DNA of 43,793 bases from Cytobacillus horneckiae (GCF_002835735.1 NZ_PISD01000063.1:1-43793); one strand, 5' to 3'. Positions 8,097-17,797 are shown, numbered from the stretch's first letter. Notes: generated from the sequence alone by a model not told the origin. Translations and numbers: made by a program.

Positions 8097-8999
8097 CTAA
8101 AAAAGCTGTTTGATATTTAACTGATCCAATAAATATTTAGGGATCGAAAAACGCGCAGTCATTAGTGGATCGACCATTTGACAAACCTCAACTTGACCGG
8201 CTGCACTCAATAGCATAGTCACTTCACTTAAGGTCAGCCCTGTCTTCGCAACAAGTAAATCAGCCATAACTTCCGTTGCCTCCTTACAAGCTGCATCAAG
8301 TGTCCGTGCTGATACTATCTGTGTAAACACTTCATCATTTTCTAACATTGGATGCTGCAACGATGCTCCTTTTAGCACTTCAAGCGTAACAGTTACATTA
8401 GCTGGAATTTCAATTCCAGATACACTTATTTCTCCATCTCCCATAGCTGCATGGCAATCTCCTAAAGCAAATAAAGCACCTTCAGTGAAAACTGGAAAGT
8501 ATAAAGTTGCTCCTTCAGCAACCATTTTATTATCCATATTGCCACCATGCGATCCAGGTGTCCCACAATTGACGGATTCACCAGCGGGAGCAACGCCGAT
8601 GACGCCAACCATCGGATTCAAAGGTATATTAAGATCGTTAAATTTTGCTTTACCATCCACAATTGGGATTATTTTTGCTTCCATTTCAGTAATACGGTGC
8701 CCCATCACTCCTAAATTGGGACCGACGACCATCACACCTTGAGTGGCTATATCAATTTTTTCAATTTTCACTTTAAGGATATCTCCTGGAGATGCACCCT
8801 CTACGAAAATAGGTCCTGTTGCTGGATTGATTTGCTTCCAATCAATTTCTGATACAACTGTTTTTGGAGAATCGATTTGATTTTTAAAACAATCATAAGC
8901 TTCTATTGTAATAGTCGAACGTGAGGGTATGCTGATAATAGGATGGTTTTTACTTGAAAATTCATAAATAATTCCTTTATCTTTCGTAATGACTGGCAT
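8097..8999 (-). CDS. Acetamidase/formamidase family protein
   Basis: A 300-residue FmdA/AmdA-family amidohydrolase, which hydrolyses small amides such as formamide or acetamide to the acid and ammonia. Typical blocks are the N-terminal ATGPIFVEGASPGDILKV, the central HRITEMEAKIIPI, the GTPGSHGGNMDNK metal and substrate loop, and LGDCHAAMGDGE. The length matches the short Bacillus form. The RBS is AAAGGAGGAG. It lies just downstream of the NUDIX gene on the same strand (51-base gap) and could be co-transcribed. The exact substrate cannot be told. Confidence 0.9.
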   Translation of the reverse strand: MPVITKDKGIIYEFSSKNHPIISIPSRSTITIEAYDCFKNQIDSPKTVVSEIDWKQINPATGPIFVEGASPGDILKVKIEKIDIATQGVMVVGPNLGVMGHRITEMEAKIIPIVDGKAKFNDLNIPLNPMVGVIGVAPAGESVNCGTPGSHGGNMDNKMVAEGATLYFPVFTEGALFALGDCHAAMGDGEISVSGIEIPANVTVTLEVLKGASLQHPMLENDEVFTQIVSARTLDAACKEATEVMADLLVAKTGLTLSEVTMLLSAAGQVEVCQMVDPLMTARFSIPKYLLDQLNIKQLF

Positions 9000-9050
9000 T
9001 TTGCTCCTCCTTTAATTTTAATCGATTCATGATCATTGGAAAAAATAAAT

Positions 9051-9671
9051 TCAAAGTCGTTCTCCTATTTCCTTAATAATACAATGATAATATTTCTCAG
9101 GATGGGGCACAAAGGCATCCATCCCTATTTTTTCTTTCTTCCATTGAACAGTACCTTTATCAAGAATTTCAAAACCATCCATCTCTATTTTCTCTTTTAA
9201 GCTTGTAAACAATTGAACAAATTCTGTCCATTCGGCGCGAAAAATCCCGGCTACTTCTTCTTTTTGCAAAGTAAAATCTAAAAATTGAATTGGTTGTCGA
9301 TATAGGTATACATTGGCAAACTCTCTATCAATAAACTCACCCTTGTCTTTTATAACACAATAAGGTATCTCAGCCAGCTTCTCAATATCATCAATAGTTA
9401 AAGAGATTCCCAGCTCTTCCTCCACTTCTCTTACTCCATCTTGGATTGTCTCATCTGCTAGAATATGACCAGCTGAAGTAACATCTAACAAATATGGAAA
9501 ATCTGCCTTCTTTCTGCTTCTTAATTGAAAGTAAATATAGGTTTTTCCACCTTCTTGACAAGCGAACCAGCAATGAAATGTTTCATGCCAAAGCCCTTTC
9601 TTATGTATTTCTGTTCTGGAAGCAATCCCGATATAGTTTTTATCAATATCATAAACTTTTAAATGCTCCAT
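9051..9671 (-). CDS. NUDIX hydrolase (isopentenyl-diphosphate isomerase-like subgroup)
   Basis: A 206-residue NUDIX protein. The NUDIX box is complete: a Gly, then E, then REVEEELGI in the segment beginning GHILADET (about residues 89-110). It supplies the acidic ligands for Mg. The N-terminal layout (VYD, then HKKGLWHETFHCW) resembles the IPP isomerase-like/YfcD group, which act on small phosphorylated compounds. The RBS is AAGGAG. It is preceded by the GNAT gene with an 11-base gap, so the two are probably co-transcribed. Confidence 0.88.
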   Translation of the reverse strand: MEHLKVYDIDKNYIGIASRTEIHKKGLWHETFHCWFACQEGGKTYIYFQLRSRKKADFPYLLDVTSAGHILADETIQDGVREVEEELGISLTIDDIEKLAEIPYCVIKDKGEFIDREFANVYLYRQPIQFLDFTLQKEEVAGIFRAEWTEFVQLFTSLKEKIEMDGFEILDKGTVQWKKEKIGMDAFVPHPEKYYHCIIKEIGERL

Positions 9672-9682
9672 TTAAGTTCTCC

Positions 9683-10141
9683 TTACTTCAGTTCTTTTGT
9701 CATAAATAAACTGTTTGGATCTTCCTTATATTCTGCAAAAGGACCGCAGTAACTAAACCCATACCTTTCATAAAGCTTTCTAGCAGGAAGAAAAGCATCC
9801 ATCGAGCCAGTCTCCAAACTAATTCTTTCATATCCCCGTTTTTGAGCTTCTTCAATAATATGAGTGAGAATTTTTGCAGCAACTCCTTTTCTTAAATGAT
9901 TCGCCGCTGTACGCATTGATTTTAGCTCCCCATGCAGCCTATCTATTTCTTTTATCGCTCCGCATCCTAATACTTCATCTGATTCCCATGCACTCCAGAA
10001 TGTAATGTTGGTCTCCTTCAATCCATCCAAATTAAGCGCATGAATACTTTCAGGAGGGGAGTTTTCCTCCATGCCCTTTAAATGTTCTGCTATTAGCGCG
10101 ATTGTTTTATTTTCTGTTAAGTCATCAATTTTAATAATCAA
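9683..10141 (-). CDS. GNAT-family N-acetyltransferase
   Basis: A 152-residue GCN5-related acetyltransferase. The acetyl-CoA loop is present as HLRKGVAAKILTHIIEEA (the R/Q-x-x-G-x-G/A motif), followed by KLYERYGFSYCGPF near the C-terminus. The layout fits YjaB/PhnO-like single-domain enzymes. I take the TTG at 10141 as the start because AAAGGGGAG lies eight bases before it. A TTG seven codons upstream overlaps that RBS. The acceptor substrate is unknown. Confidence 0.87.
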   Translation of the reverse strand: MIIKIDDLTENKTIALIAEHLKGMEENSPPESIHALNLDGLKETNITFWSAWESDEVLGCGAIKEIDRLHGELKSMRTAANHLRKGVAAKILTHIIEEAQKRGYERISLETGSMDAFLPARKLYERYGFSYCGPFAEYKEDPNSLFMTKELK

Positions 10142-10277
10142 ACTCCAGTCTCCCCTTTGCAATTACTTTAATTTTCTTACTATTATAGTATAGTAAAGAT
10201 CATTGAACTATCTTTTTATACAAAAAACCAAAAATCATCTATACTAAAAAAAGAAAGACAGAAGGCAGGGATATAAA

Positions 10278-10472
10278 ATGAATGGAAAAATGAGAAAAGA
10301 TATTCAACCAGGAATAGAAGTACAAATTGTATTGAAAGCAGATCAAAGAACCGGGAAGCTGACGAAGGGCATTGTCAAAGATATATTAACCAACTCAAGC
10401 TCTCATCCTCACGGCATAAAAGTACGATTAACAGATGGACAAGTTGGCAGAGTTCAGGAAATTATTCAATAA
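10278..10472 (+). CDS. ywbE: YwbE family protein
   Basis: A 64-residue protein matching the YwbE family (DUF2196): NGKMRKDIQPG at the start, VKDILTNSSSHPHGIKVRL in the middle, and GQVGRV at the end. The function is unknown. The family is small, basic and widespread in Firmicutes. The RBS is GAAGGCAGG. The gene is monocistronic and divergent from the GNAT gene. Confidence 0.9.
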   Translation: MNGKMRKDIQPGIEVQIVLKADQRTGKLTKGIVKDILTNSSSHPHGIKVRLTDGQVGRVQEIIQ

Positions 10473-10788
10473 GCAGGAGAAGTATACCTGCAATCTATAC
10501 TTAAAAAAAAGCCAACAATAAAAAATTGTGACTTGAGGCTGTAGACAAACTCATTTAATTTTAAATGCGAGTATCGGATTTTCCAGGCTTACTTCTCCTC
10601 TTATGAGCAATTCGAGCATTGAGTGTGCTTCATCGGTACATAGTGCCTGAGAACAAGGAAAGAAGGGAAATTGGGACACTACTTCGTTAAAGTAGTGCCC
10701 GCCGGAGACGAGCGTTCCCCTCTCCTTATACCCAACTGAAATTTCGTTATTTTCACTTCGAATGTCACAATATTTTTTTGTGACTTAA
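10473..10788. repeat. Non-coding segment bounded by inverted repeats
   Basis: No gene. Near the edges, an inverted pair lies about 230 bases apart: AAAAATTGTGAC (10521-10532) and GTCACAATATTTT (from 10764). Inside are GAGGCTGTAGACAAACTC and an imperfect hairpin around 10673-10702 (GGGACACTACTT / AAGTAGTGCCC). This layout is compatible with a MITE-like insertion or a decayed insertion-sequence end, but no transposase or target duplication is evident. Confidence 0.3.
10764..10784 (-). terminator. Hairpin after sbcC
   Basis: GTCACAA (10764-10770) and TTGTGAC (10778-10784) pair across an A/T-rich loop, directly behind the sbcC stop on the minus strand. There is no clear T-run, so termination strength is uncertain. 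Confidence 0.4.
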
Positions 10789-13700
10789 TTAACTTAAAAA
10801 AATAAACTCTGTCTGACTTCCACCTTTTGTCGCAGTTACTTCTAAGTGAGCATCTATTCGTTCCTTTAACTCTGGTACATGAGAAATTATTCCAACTAGT
10901 CTGCCACTGCTTTGAATTTCTATTAATGACTCAACCGCTTGCTCAAGTGATTCTGGATCAAGTGTCCCAAAGCCTTCATCAATAAACATTGTTTCAAGCG
11001 AAACGCCGCCTGCATATGATTGGACGACATCAGCTAAACCAAGCGCGAGCGATAATGACGCTTTGAAACTTTCACCGCCTGATAAGGTTTTCACATGCCT
11101 TTCCTGACCTGTATATTGATCGAAAACTAATAGTTCTAAGCCGCTCTGAACATTCCCTTTCGATCTGTCTGTTTTTCGCAGCAATTCATATCTTCCGCTT
11201 GTCATTTTACTTAAACGCATATTCGCCTGCTGTAAAATATCATCAAGAAATGCAGCTAGTACAAAGCGTTCAAACGTAATTCGATATGTGTTTTGCCCTC
11301 TTGAAATATCTGCCAAATGACCGATAAGCTTATATTTATTTTCTAACTCGGCTATTTCTTCATTAATCTGTTTAATTTTAGCAGCCGTGGTTTCATTATC
11401 GCGTTTTTTAATGAACAAATCTGTATGCTGATTTTTAATAAACTCCAATTCTTTCATTACCTGATTATTTTCTGAATGAAGAACTTCCATATTCGGCATG
11501 TTCACGCCTTTTAACAGTAACTGCAGCTCATTATAGCGATCATTTACTGAACGTACTTCTTCTCGATACGAACGTATAGATGCTTCCATTTCATCAATCT
11601 CATTAATTGATTTTTTTGCAGTCGCATATTCATTATATACTTTAAAGCCCTGGTCCTTCATTCTTTGAACAAATAAACCTCTTTCTGTATTTAACGATTC
11701 CTTTAAGTGGGCATGATTTTTAAATAGTGTAGCATAGCGTGCTTCTTCCGAAGTCTGCTTCGTTTTTGTTACCTGAAATTCCTTTTCTGCCATTTCTAAC
11801 CCTGTTTGCAAATCATTATATCGTTTAACTGCTGCTGCCAACCTGTCCTGATAGGCTTGTACTGAACGCAATTCTTCAGGTATGACAATTAAAATCCGCT
11901 GTAAATAGGCATTTTTCTCAGTAAAGACTAGTTTAGCTTCACCATATTTTTCTTCATTTTTCTTTAGCTGCAAATCCAGGTTATTCTTTTCTGACTCCAC
12001 TTTTTCTAATTTGTGCAGACATTCATTTAATTGTGCTTTCCCTTTCGCTAAATCAGCTTGAAGCTTTGCAAGGCGGACAAGCTCTTCCTCCGCAGTAGTT
12101 AAGTAAGCTGCTGCTGATTCATTTGAAAAATCAGGTCTTCGGCTTTTAATTTCTGCTGTTATTTCTAATAAAGCTTCTTGAATGGAGGATGATTTTGAAT
12201 TGACTTCATAATAATCTGCTTCAAGCTTTGCTTTTTCCCCTTCGATTTCATGCGCTTGCCTTTTTGCTTCTTTAATATCTGTTTCATTCGGTAGCTCATC
12301 ATTTGATTGAGCAGGAAGAGGATGATGCTCGGAGCCGCAAACTGGACATGCTAGTCCATCATTCAATTGTTCAGCTAGGATGGAAGCCTGCCCATGAAGC
12401 CAGCGCTCCTCCAAATGAACAACTAAAGACTTGGCGTCCACTAACCTTGCGGATATATGACTTAAATTGTGCTTTTTGTCCTGCAGTGATTTTAAGATCC
12501 GCTTTTCGCTTTCTTTCAAGGCTATGTACTTTTGTAATTTGCCTTTTTCAGCTTCTAATAACAGCAGATTGCGTTCAATTTCAATCGAGCGCTCCTGTCC
12601 TTTTTCCAGCTCTATCTTTTCAATTTTTAATTGCTTAATTATTTGTTCCTGTTTTACAATCTCTGATTTCGTCTCATCTATTCGTTTCTCCAGATGAAGC
12701 ATTGCCTCTTTTGATTGGCTCACTTCAACATCCAATTGAGCAAAGGACAAAATATCTTCTTTCATATTCCTTAATTTATTTACTTCATCTTCTGCTGCTT
12801 TTCTTTCCTCACTGCGATTCCTTTCATTCTGTAATAGCTCTTCTTTTGTTTTTACACGTTCGGAAACGATCTCCAAAGCTTGACGGGATTCATTCAGGTC
12901 TACTTCAGCATGATCTAAATCTTTTTTTAACCGATGACAAAGCTGTTCTTGCTGATCAAGAACAGAAGCCTTATGAGCGAGTGATAATGCTTGCTCCTTT
13001 TGTTTATTACTATCTTCCAACTGTAGTAATTCGTCTTTTTGCTTCGCTAACGCTTCCTTTGCTTGAAATTGCTTTAAAATATTTTCAGCTTCAAACATTG
13101 TTTTCTGTAGCTTTTCTTTCTGAGCATCTTTTTCTATCACTGATGCAGATAGTGATTGCAATACAACGTCCATTTCATCTATTTCTGCTATTAATAACGG
13201 AAGGACGTGCACAGTATTAAGGTCTTCAGCTTCCAAAGCTGTCTTTAAATCATCCAGATAGATTGCATGGATTTGTCTAAATGCATGATGCATCTGCTCA
13301 CTTTGCGCTTCTACAGCTTTTTTTAATATGGAAGATTCATCTTTCAGCCTATCTTCTATCTTTTTATAAACCTCAGTATGAAACAGCCGCTGCAGAATCA
13401 CTTCTTTTTCTTTGCTGTCAGAAGTTAAAAGCTTGCGGAACTCTCCTTGAGGAATCATTAAAATTTGCCTAAACTGATTGCTATCAATGATCATAATCTC
13501 TTTTATTTTCTCATCAGCATCACGAACGTTGGAGGCAAGCAGCCGCTGTTCGCCCTCGTCAGTCATTTCATAGAGCTCTGCCTTTGCCCCTATTGTTGTC
13601 ATTCCTTCTCCGCGTGCCTTTTTCTTTAATTGCTGGGGAGAACGTTTAATAAAGAAGGTTTTATTTCTCAATGAAAACTTTAATGAAACTTCTGTTTGCA

Positions 13701-13923
13701 CATCAGGATGGGCAAATTGACTTCTCAGATCGACTCCATTGCGATCTTCACCGCTTGCTCTTCCGTAAATTGCGAAGCTAATGCCATCAAAAATAGTGGT
13801 TTTACCTGCACCTGTTTTGCCAGATATCACGAACATTGTCCTCGATCCGAGCTCGGTAAAATCAATCGTTTCCGTCCCGGCATATGGACCAAAAGCCTGC
13901 ATTGTTAATTGTAGAGGTCTCAT
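10789..13923 (-). CDS. sbcC: Exonuclease subunit SbcC (Rad50-like ATPase)
   Basis: A 1044-residue SMC-like ATPase, the partner of SbcD in the nuclease that opens hairpins and processes DNA ends. It has a Walker A at residues 35-42 (GKTGAGKT), long coiled-coil arms, the zinc-hook CPVC near residue 525, the ABC signature LSGGESFKASLSLAL near 950, and a Walker B near 980 (MFIDEGFGTLD). The length is normal. The start ATG overlaps the sbcD stop by four bases, so translation is coupled. Its many long frames on the opposite strand are shadows. Confidence 0.97.
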   Translation of the reverse strand: MRPLQLTMQAFGPYAGTETIDFTELGSRTMFVISGKTGAGKTTIFDGISFAIYGRASGEDRNGVDLRSQFAHPDVQTEVSLKFSLRNKTFFIKRSPQQLKKKARGEGMTTIGAKAELYEMTDEGEQRLLASNVRDADEKIKEIMIIDSNQFRQILMIPQGEFRKLLTSDSKEKEVILQRLFHTEVYKKIEDRLKDESSILKKAVEAQSEQMHHAFRQIHAIYLDDLKTALEAEDLNTVHVLPLLIAEIDEMDVVLQSLSASVIEKDAQKEKLQKTMFEAENILKQFQAKEALAKQKDELLQLEDSNKQKEQALSLAHKASVLDQQEQLCHRLKKDLDHAEVDLNESRQALEIVSERVKTKEELLQNERNRSEERKAAEDEVNKLRNMKEDILSFAQLDVEVSQSKEAMLHLEKRIDETKSEIVKQEQIIKQLKIEKIELEKGQERSIEIERNLLLLEAEKGKLQKYIALKESEKRILKSLQDKKHNLSHISARLVDAKSLVVHLEERWLHGQASILAEQLNDGLACPVCGSEHHPLPAQSNDELPNETDIKEAKRQAHEIEGEKAKLEADYYEVNSKSSSIQEALLEITAEIKSRRPDFSNESAAAYLTTAEEELVRLAKLQADLAKGKAQLNECLHKLEKVESEKNNLDLQLKKNEEKYGEAKLVFTEKNAYLQRILIVIPEELRSVQAYQDRLAAAVKRYNDLQTGLEMAEKEFQVTKTKQTSEEARYATLFKNHAHLKESLNTERGLFVQRMKDQGFKVYNEYATAKKSINEIDEMEASIRSYREEVRSVNDRYNELQLLLKGVNMPNMEVLHSENNQVMKELEFIKNQHTDLFIKKRDNETTAAKIKQINEEIAELENKYKLIGHLADISRGQNTYRITFERFVLAAFLDDILQQANMRLSKMTSGRYELLRKTDRSKGNVQSGLELLVFDQYTGQERHVKTLSGGESFKASLSLALGLADVVQSYAGGVSLETMFIDEGFGTLDPESLEQAVESLIEIQSSGRLVGIISHVPELKERIDAHLEVTATKGGSQTEFIFLS

Positions 13924-15065
13924 TTTACAGATTCCTCCTTTTTTACTTTTTCAATCATATCTACCATTAATAACCTTTTTTCTTCATTGAATTCCGCTGT
14001 CGTCATTTCCTCATAAAAATTGGTAAATAGTTCAATCTCAGATTTGCCTTCTTCTTTAATTGATGTAAAATTGCTTTTTTTCTTCATGTCAGCAATCGCT
14101 AATTTACGTTCAAGATGAAGGACGTTAGGATAAACTTGCCTTAATTTATTGATTGGGTCAATCAGTGCGCCCTGGTCATGCAAAGTAATTTTTAAATAAT
14201 CCTCCGTATTTTGTTTACTATAATACTGGTTGTCTAACAATTCCTCCAAATGTCCTTCTATCTCTCTCATGTCTTTCATAGGTTTAATCGTCCGCAGCCG
14301 TAAGTCAAACTCACCATTGTCTTTCATTTCAATGATCGAAATTGATTTCTCTTGCTTTGCTTCAGAAAATGAATATTTTAAAAGCGAACCTGAATAACGC
14401 ACCTTTTCATGCTTTAATGCATCCGGACTATGGAGATGGCCAAGAGCAGTATAGGCAAACGGTTCAAAATGCTGGGCACTGACACAGCCTGAACCACCAA
14501 CTGACAGTGTTCTTTCTGAGTCGCTCGTTTTTCCTCCTAGTACAAAGGCATGTCCAACAAGCACATTTGGTTCATTAGGATTGAGCTGCTTTTCAATTTC
14601 TCCTACTATTCTCTTCATTGCATCATCATGAGAATGAATGCTTTCATCTTCAAAAAGATGCTTCACATAGCTCGGCTCAGCAAATGGAACTAAATAGAAA
14701 TTCACGCCATGAATGTGAACAGGAGATAATTGGTTTGACAGTTTGCCAGTTAAAAAGAATTTGCTTTTTTCATACCATGAGCTGCCAAAGGAGAGCCTTT
14801 CTGCACTATCATGGTTGCCTCCAATAGCCACTATCGGTATTTTCAAATCAACATTTATATTAAATAACATCTCATTTAATAATTCTACAGCATCAGTAGG
14901 AGGAACTGACCGATCATATAAATCACCAGCGATAATGACTGCATCAGGCTTTTCCTCAGCTACAAGTTCAACAAACTGTTCGAGAAAGTGGCGCTGATCC
15001 TCAGTCATATATACGCCATGTACAAGCTTTCCTAAATGCCAGTCGGCTGTATGTATAAACTTCAT
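13920..15065 (-). CDS. sbcD: Exonuclease subunit SbcD (Mre11-like nuclease)
   Basis: A 381-residue metallophosphoesterase nuclease. All five motifs are present: HTADWHLG near the start, GDLYDR, GGNHDS, GHAFVLGG and GHLHS. It forms the Mn-dependent nuclease core with SbcC, whose gene overlaps its 3' end (ATGA). The RBS is AAGGAGGA. The upstream neighbour on the same strand is a small DUF6176-like gene 65 bases away. Confidence 0.97.
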   Translation of the reverse strand: MKFIHTADWHLGKLVHGVYMTEDQRHFLEQFVELVAEEKPDAVIIAGDLYDRSVPPTDAVELLNEMLFNINVDLKIPIVAIGGNHDSAERLSFGSSWYEKSKFFLTGKLSNQLSPVHIHGVNFYLVPFAEPSYVKHLFEDESIHSHDDAMKRIVGEIEKQLNPNEPNVLVGHAFVLGGKTSDSERTLSVGGSGCVSAQHFEPFAYTALGHLHSPDALKHEKVRYSGSLLKYSFSEAKQEKSISIIEMKDNGEFDLRLRTIKPMKDMREIEGHLEELLDNQYYSKQNTEDYLKITLHDQGALIDPINKLRQVYPNVLHLERKLAIADMKKKSNFTSIKEEGKSEIELFTNFYEEMTTAEFNEEKRLLMVDMIEKVKKEESVK

Positions 15066-15130
15066 ATTAAATCCTCCTTAAAACTTCAATACTACTAGTA
15101 TAACAAATAAATTTTTTGGGGTGTGCGCTG

Positions 15131-15484
15131 CTATTTCATTTCACGAATTATATTTTTTGGAATCATTGATACTTGCATGTTTAAATCAACTGGTTCATAT
15201 GTTACATCAATACATTCATTCCAATATTGAAGATGAAGCCGATCGATTTCATGTTGTGAATCTGATACTCCCTGTCCACCTTCACCTTGAATGGAGTACC
15301 AGTATAAAAATTCCTCCCCATTCAAAACTTCTCTAAAAATCGTCTCAACATACATTTTTTCGTCCGCTAATGTCAGCAGCACTTCATCCATATATTGGTT
15401 GAGCAAACTCATCCATTCATCGACCTTCTGACTTTTCCCCTTCTTTACTTTGAATCTTGTACATTCTATATTCAATACATTCAC
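15131..15484 (-). CDS. DUF6176-like protein
   Basis: A 117-residue soluble protein resembling the DUF6176 family: CTRFKVKKGKSQKVDEWMSLL at the start, YWYSIQGEG in the middle, and a C-terminal LHLQYWNECID. Function unknown. An AGGAG lies close to the ATG. It lies upstream of sbcD on the same strand but separated by 65 bases, so co-transcription is possible but not shown. Confidence 0.7.
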   Translation of the reverse strand: MNVLNIECTRFKVKKGKSQKVDEWMSLLNQYMDEVLLTLADEKMYVETIFREVLNGEEFLYWYSIQGEGGQGVSDSQHEIDRLHLQYWNECIDVTYEPVDLNMQVSMIPKNIIREMK

Positions 15485-15794
15485 TCCTCTGCTAAATCAA
15501 AGGCTGTTATTAGAAAAAATCCTTACCGTGTCCATTTATAATTATCTTAAATCAATTTCAAACACTGTCCTTTATGCTAATCATATCGTCAAGTTTTTTT
15601 GTACGGTATTAATTTTTAGATGAAGTTTTCATTTGAAAGGAAAATGTGTTAATTACATTTATAATTGAGGGGAAATAACCACTTTAACTAATATATGATT
15701 TAAAGTAAATTGCTAAATTTATGTGGGGCGTTCCTATAATCCTATAAATTATCACGCCAAAACCTAAATTTTTTGTATAAATATAAGAGTTTAT
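15485..15794. other. Intergenic stretch, nothing recognised
   Basis: About 310 AT-rich bases with no supported frame, hairpin terminator or repeat. Confidence 0.5.
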
Positions 15795-16292
15795 TCAGTC
15801 ATTATAATCCATTAGAAAAGTGTGCAAGGACATTAATTTTGGAAAAGCTATGTTTTCAGATTCAACGGGAAAATACATCATTATATCTCCAGCATTTCTC
15901 CATATCTCAAAATCATAATTTGGATTTAAAGTAATTCCCTTTTTTTCTAGCTCTTCATAAATTTCTTCATACATTTCATCTATACTCTTTGTAGAATTTT
16001 TTTCATTGAATGTATAAGCATATCCTTTTGAATATGGTATAGATAACTTTGTTAAATGTTTATTTGCTGGGTTATCCTTCGTTCGCACGCCCAAAAAAGT
16101 AACAAATCTTTGATTTTCTCCACTTAAAAAATCCTCAGGATAAACTTGAACTAAGTAGAAATTTCTATAGACTTCCGTGTTTAAATAATTCTCCATATAC
16201 CTTTTCATTGATTCAACTAAGTTATATTCTTTATCCTCACCCTTTGAATGTTTAACAGCTATCCCAAAAATGTCAAACGACTTAACCTCCAT
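15795..16292 (-). CDS. GyrI-like / effector-binding domain protein
   Basis: A 165-residue single-domain protein whose layout fits the GyrI-like (AraC effector-binding) fold: an N-terminal strand (KSFDIFGIAVKH), a central strand with YSKGYAYTF, and the C-terminal NYDFEIWRNAGDIMMYFPV block. The conserved glutamate of the last strand lies in FEIW. Stand-alone forms bind small hydrophobic molecules or inhibit gyrase. No HTH is attached. The RBS is CGGAGG. The gene is monocistronic. Confidence 0.65.
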   Translation of the reverse strand: MEVKSFDIFGIAVKHSKGEDKEYNLVESMKRYMENYLNTEVYRNFYLVQVYPEDFLSGENQRFVTFLGVRTKDNPANKHLTKLSIPYSKGYAYTFNEKNSTKSIDEMYEEIYEELEKKGITLNPNYDFEIWRNAGDIMMYFPVESENIAFPKLMSLHTFLMDYND

Positions 16293-16578
16293 AAATTACC
16301 TCCGTATTATGATTGCTATTTTTCTTTTACTTTATTATAATTTTTCAATACCTTCTAATATAGCATTTGAAAGTAACAATATTATGTTAGGCTATACCAC
16401 CTCTTTAGCGACCAAAGTAACGATTCCTAAAATTAATGCATAAAAAATTTATAACCAATTATTTCTGTCAATAGCCCCTCTCTAACCCCTATTAATTAGA
16501 AATGAATAATACTGCACCCCAGTTATTAGGCACTAACCTTTAATTGGTATACAACAACTAGTTTTCGAATCAAATTTT

Positions 16579-16710
16579 TTATTTCTTATCCTTCTGTTCT
16601 TTTAAAAGTTCAGCAATCGTTTCAACTGTTTTATTTAATTTTTTTAACCTAACCTCAATGGATAAAATAGTAACAATTAATGCTAATAAAATAATTATTC
16701 CCATATACAT
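16579..16710 (-). CDS. Very small membrane-anchored protein
   Basis: A 43-residue frame: one hydrophobic helix at the N-terminus (GIIILLALIVTILSI), then a highly charged amphipathic segment rich in Lys and Glu. The AGGGGAGGG RBS lies just upstream of the first ATG, and a second in-frame ATG is at 16704. The layout resembles YvrJ-like or other single-span peptides of Bacillus. Function unknown. Confidence 0.6.
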   Translation of the reverse strand: MYMGIIILLALIVTILSIEVRLKKLNKTVETIAELLKEQKDKK

Positions 16711-17137
16711 ACCCTCCCCTATATAAACGCTTACTTGATAATTTCAACTAAACTTGATAAAATTCTTAACTATTTTTGTTTGTACAATTAAATCAATAGG
16801 CAATCTATGCTTTTTTTCTATATCTAGAAAAAGGAGAATAAATTATACAGTTTGATGTTATTGTAGCTTTAAAATTTCATTCTTTGCTATTTAAATCCCG
16901 ATTGGCGTATTGATCCCAAGGAAAACTTAAACACTTATGTAGTTCCCATTCAGTATCGCTTCATTCTATTCTTCTATTAAATCGTTAAGCAGTTAACAAC
17001 ATAGAGCCATGCACATAATGAACCGACATTAACAGCAAATTAGTAAAAACATATTAATACCCATAAATATAAAAAATACAATAAAACGAGCTTAACAGTA
17101 ATCAATAGGACATATCCATAAAAGAATCCCCAAACCT
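16711..17137. other. Gene-free AT-rich stretch
   Basis: About 430 bases. No frame with a ribosome binding site was found on either strand, and no clear terminator or repeat. Confidence 0.45.
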
Positions 17138-17290
17138 TTAGGTCCGGAAAAGTTCCGATAATCCATCCATATCAAAACCTGTCCAAAGGATTAAAAACGT
17201 ACAAATAATGAATAATGAGAAACCAATCGCTGCTAGTTTAATTAAATTATAATACAACCTATTGGCTTTATATCTCATTTCAATATTCAT
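17138..17290 (-). CDS. Small single-helix membrane protein
   Basis: A 50-residue frame preceded by GGGGGG seven bases or so before the ATG. A basic N-terminus (MRYKANRLYYNLIK) is followed by a hydrophobic helix (AAIGFSLFIICTFLILW) and a short polar tail. No family recognised. Confidence 0.5.
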   Translation of the reverse strand: MNIEMRYKANRLYYNLIKLAAIGFSLFIICTFLILWTGFDMDGLSELFRT

Positions 17291-17544
17291 AAATCCCCCC
17301 TTTACATGCTTTTTCTTTTATGGTAACATATTCCACTATTAATTTTGCACTAAAGAGATTTATTGTACAAAAAAACAGCTTTTTTTAAGAACCACCCTTG
17401 TTAGCAGATCGTTATTTTTGAGCTTTGATAAAAATAAGGCTCCTCAGTAAGATATGATTAAAGACACCACTTTAGCTCAAACTTAGGGGCAATTGCAACA
17501 AAACAGGTCAAATCAGCCGAATAAATTGCGTTTATTCTTCTAGA

Positions 17545-17760
17545 ATCATTATTAGGTAGAGTCATGCGGAAAATGGGCTTAGTTTATACAACTGCAACCA
17601 TTATTGGGTGCAGTCATTCAGAAAATGGGCTTAGTTTATGCAACTGCAACCATTTTTGTGCGGAGTCATGCAATATGGGTCATAGTAATCTCAATTTACA
17701 GGCTGTTTAGTGGTTTGAATAAAGGTGTTTTGCATTGTACAGAATCATTATTAATTGGTG
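17545..17760. repeat. Tandem 52-bp repeats
   Basis: Units begin with GTCAT at 17561, 17613 and 17665, exactly 52 bases apart. Units 1 and 2 share about 90% identity (for example AAAATGGGCTTAGTTTAT and CAACTGCAACCAT). The third is cut short after GTCATGCAATATGGG. The element ATCATTATTA preceding unit 1 recurs near 17747. It lies in the spacer behind the cold-shock gene terminator. An open frame across the repeat has no RBS. Confidence 0.75.
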
Positions 17761-17768
17761 CCATAAAA

Positions 17769-17797
17769 AAACAGCCTAACAAAGTTAGGCTGTTCTG
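17769..17797 (-). terminator. Terminator of the cold-shock gene
   Basis: Perfect stem ACAGCCTAAC / GTTAGGCTGT (17771-17780 and 17784-17793), a 3-nt loop, and an A-run on the plus strand that is the T-run for leftward transcription. Confidence 0.9.

Noticed and set aside
12702..13220. 172-codon frame antisense to sbcC
   Set aside because: Shadow of the coiled-coil coding strand; no RBS and only low-complexity Leu-rich sequence.
17545..17760. CRISPR array
   Set aside because: The repeats are directly contiguous at 52 bp with no unique spacers, and no cas gene is present.
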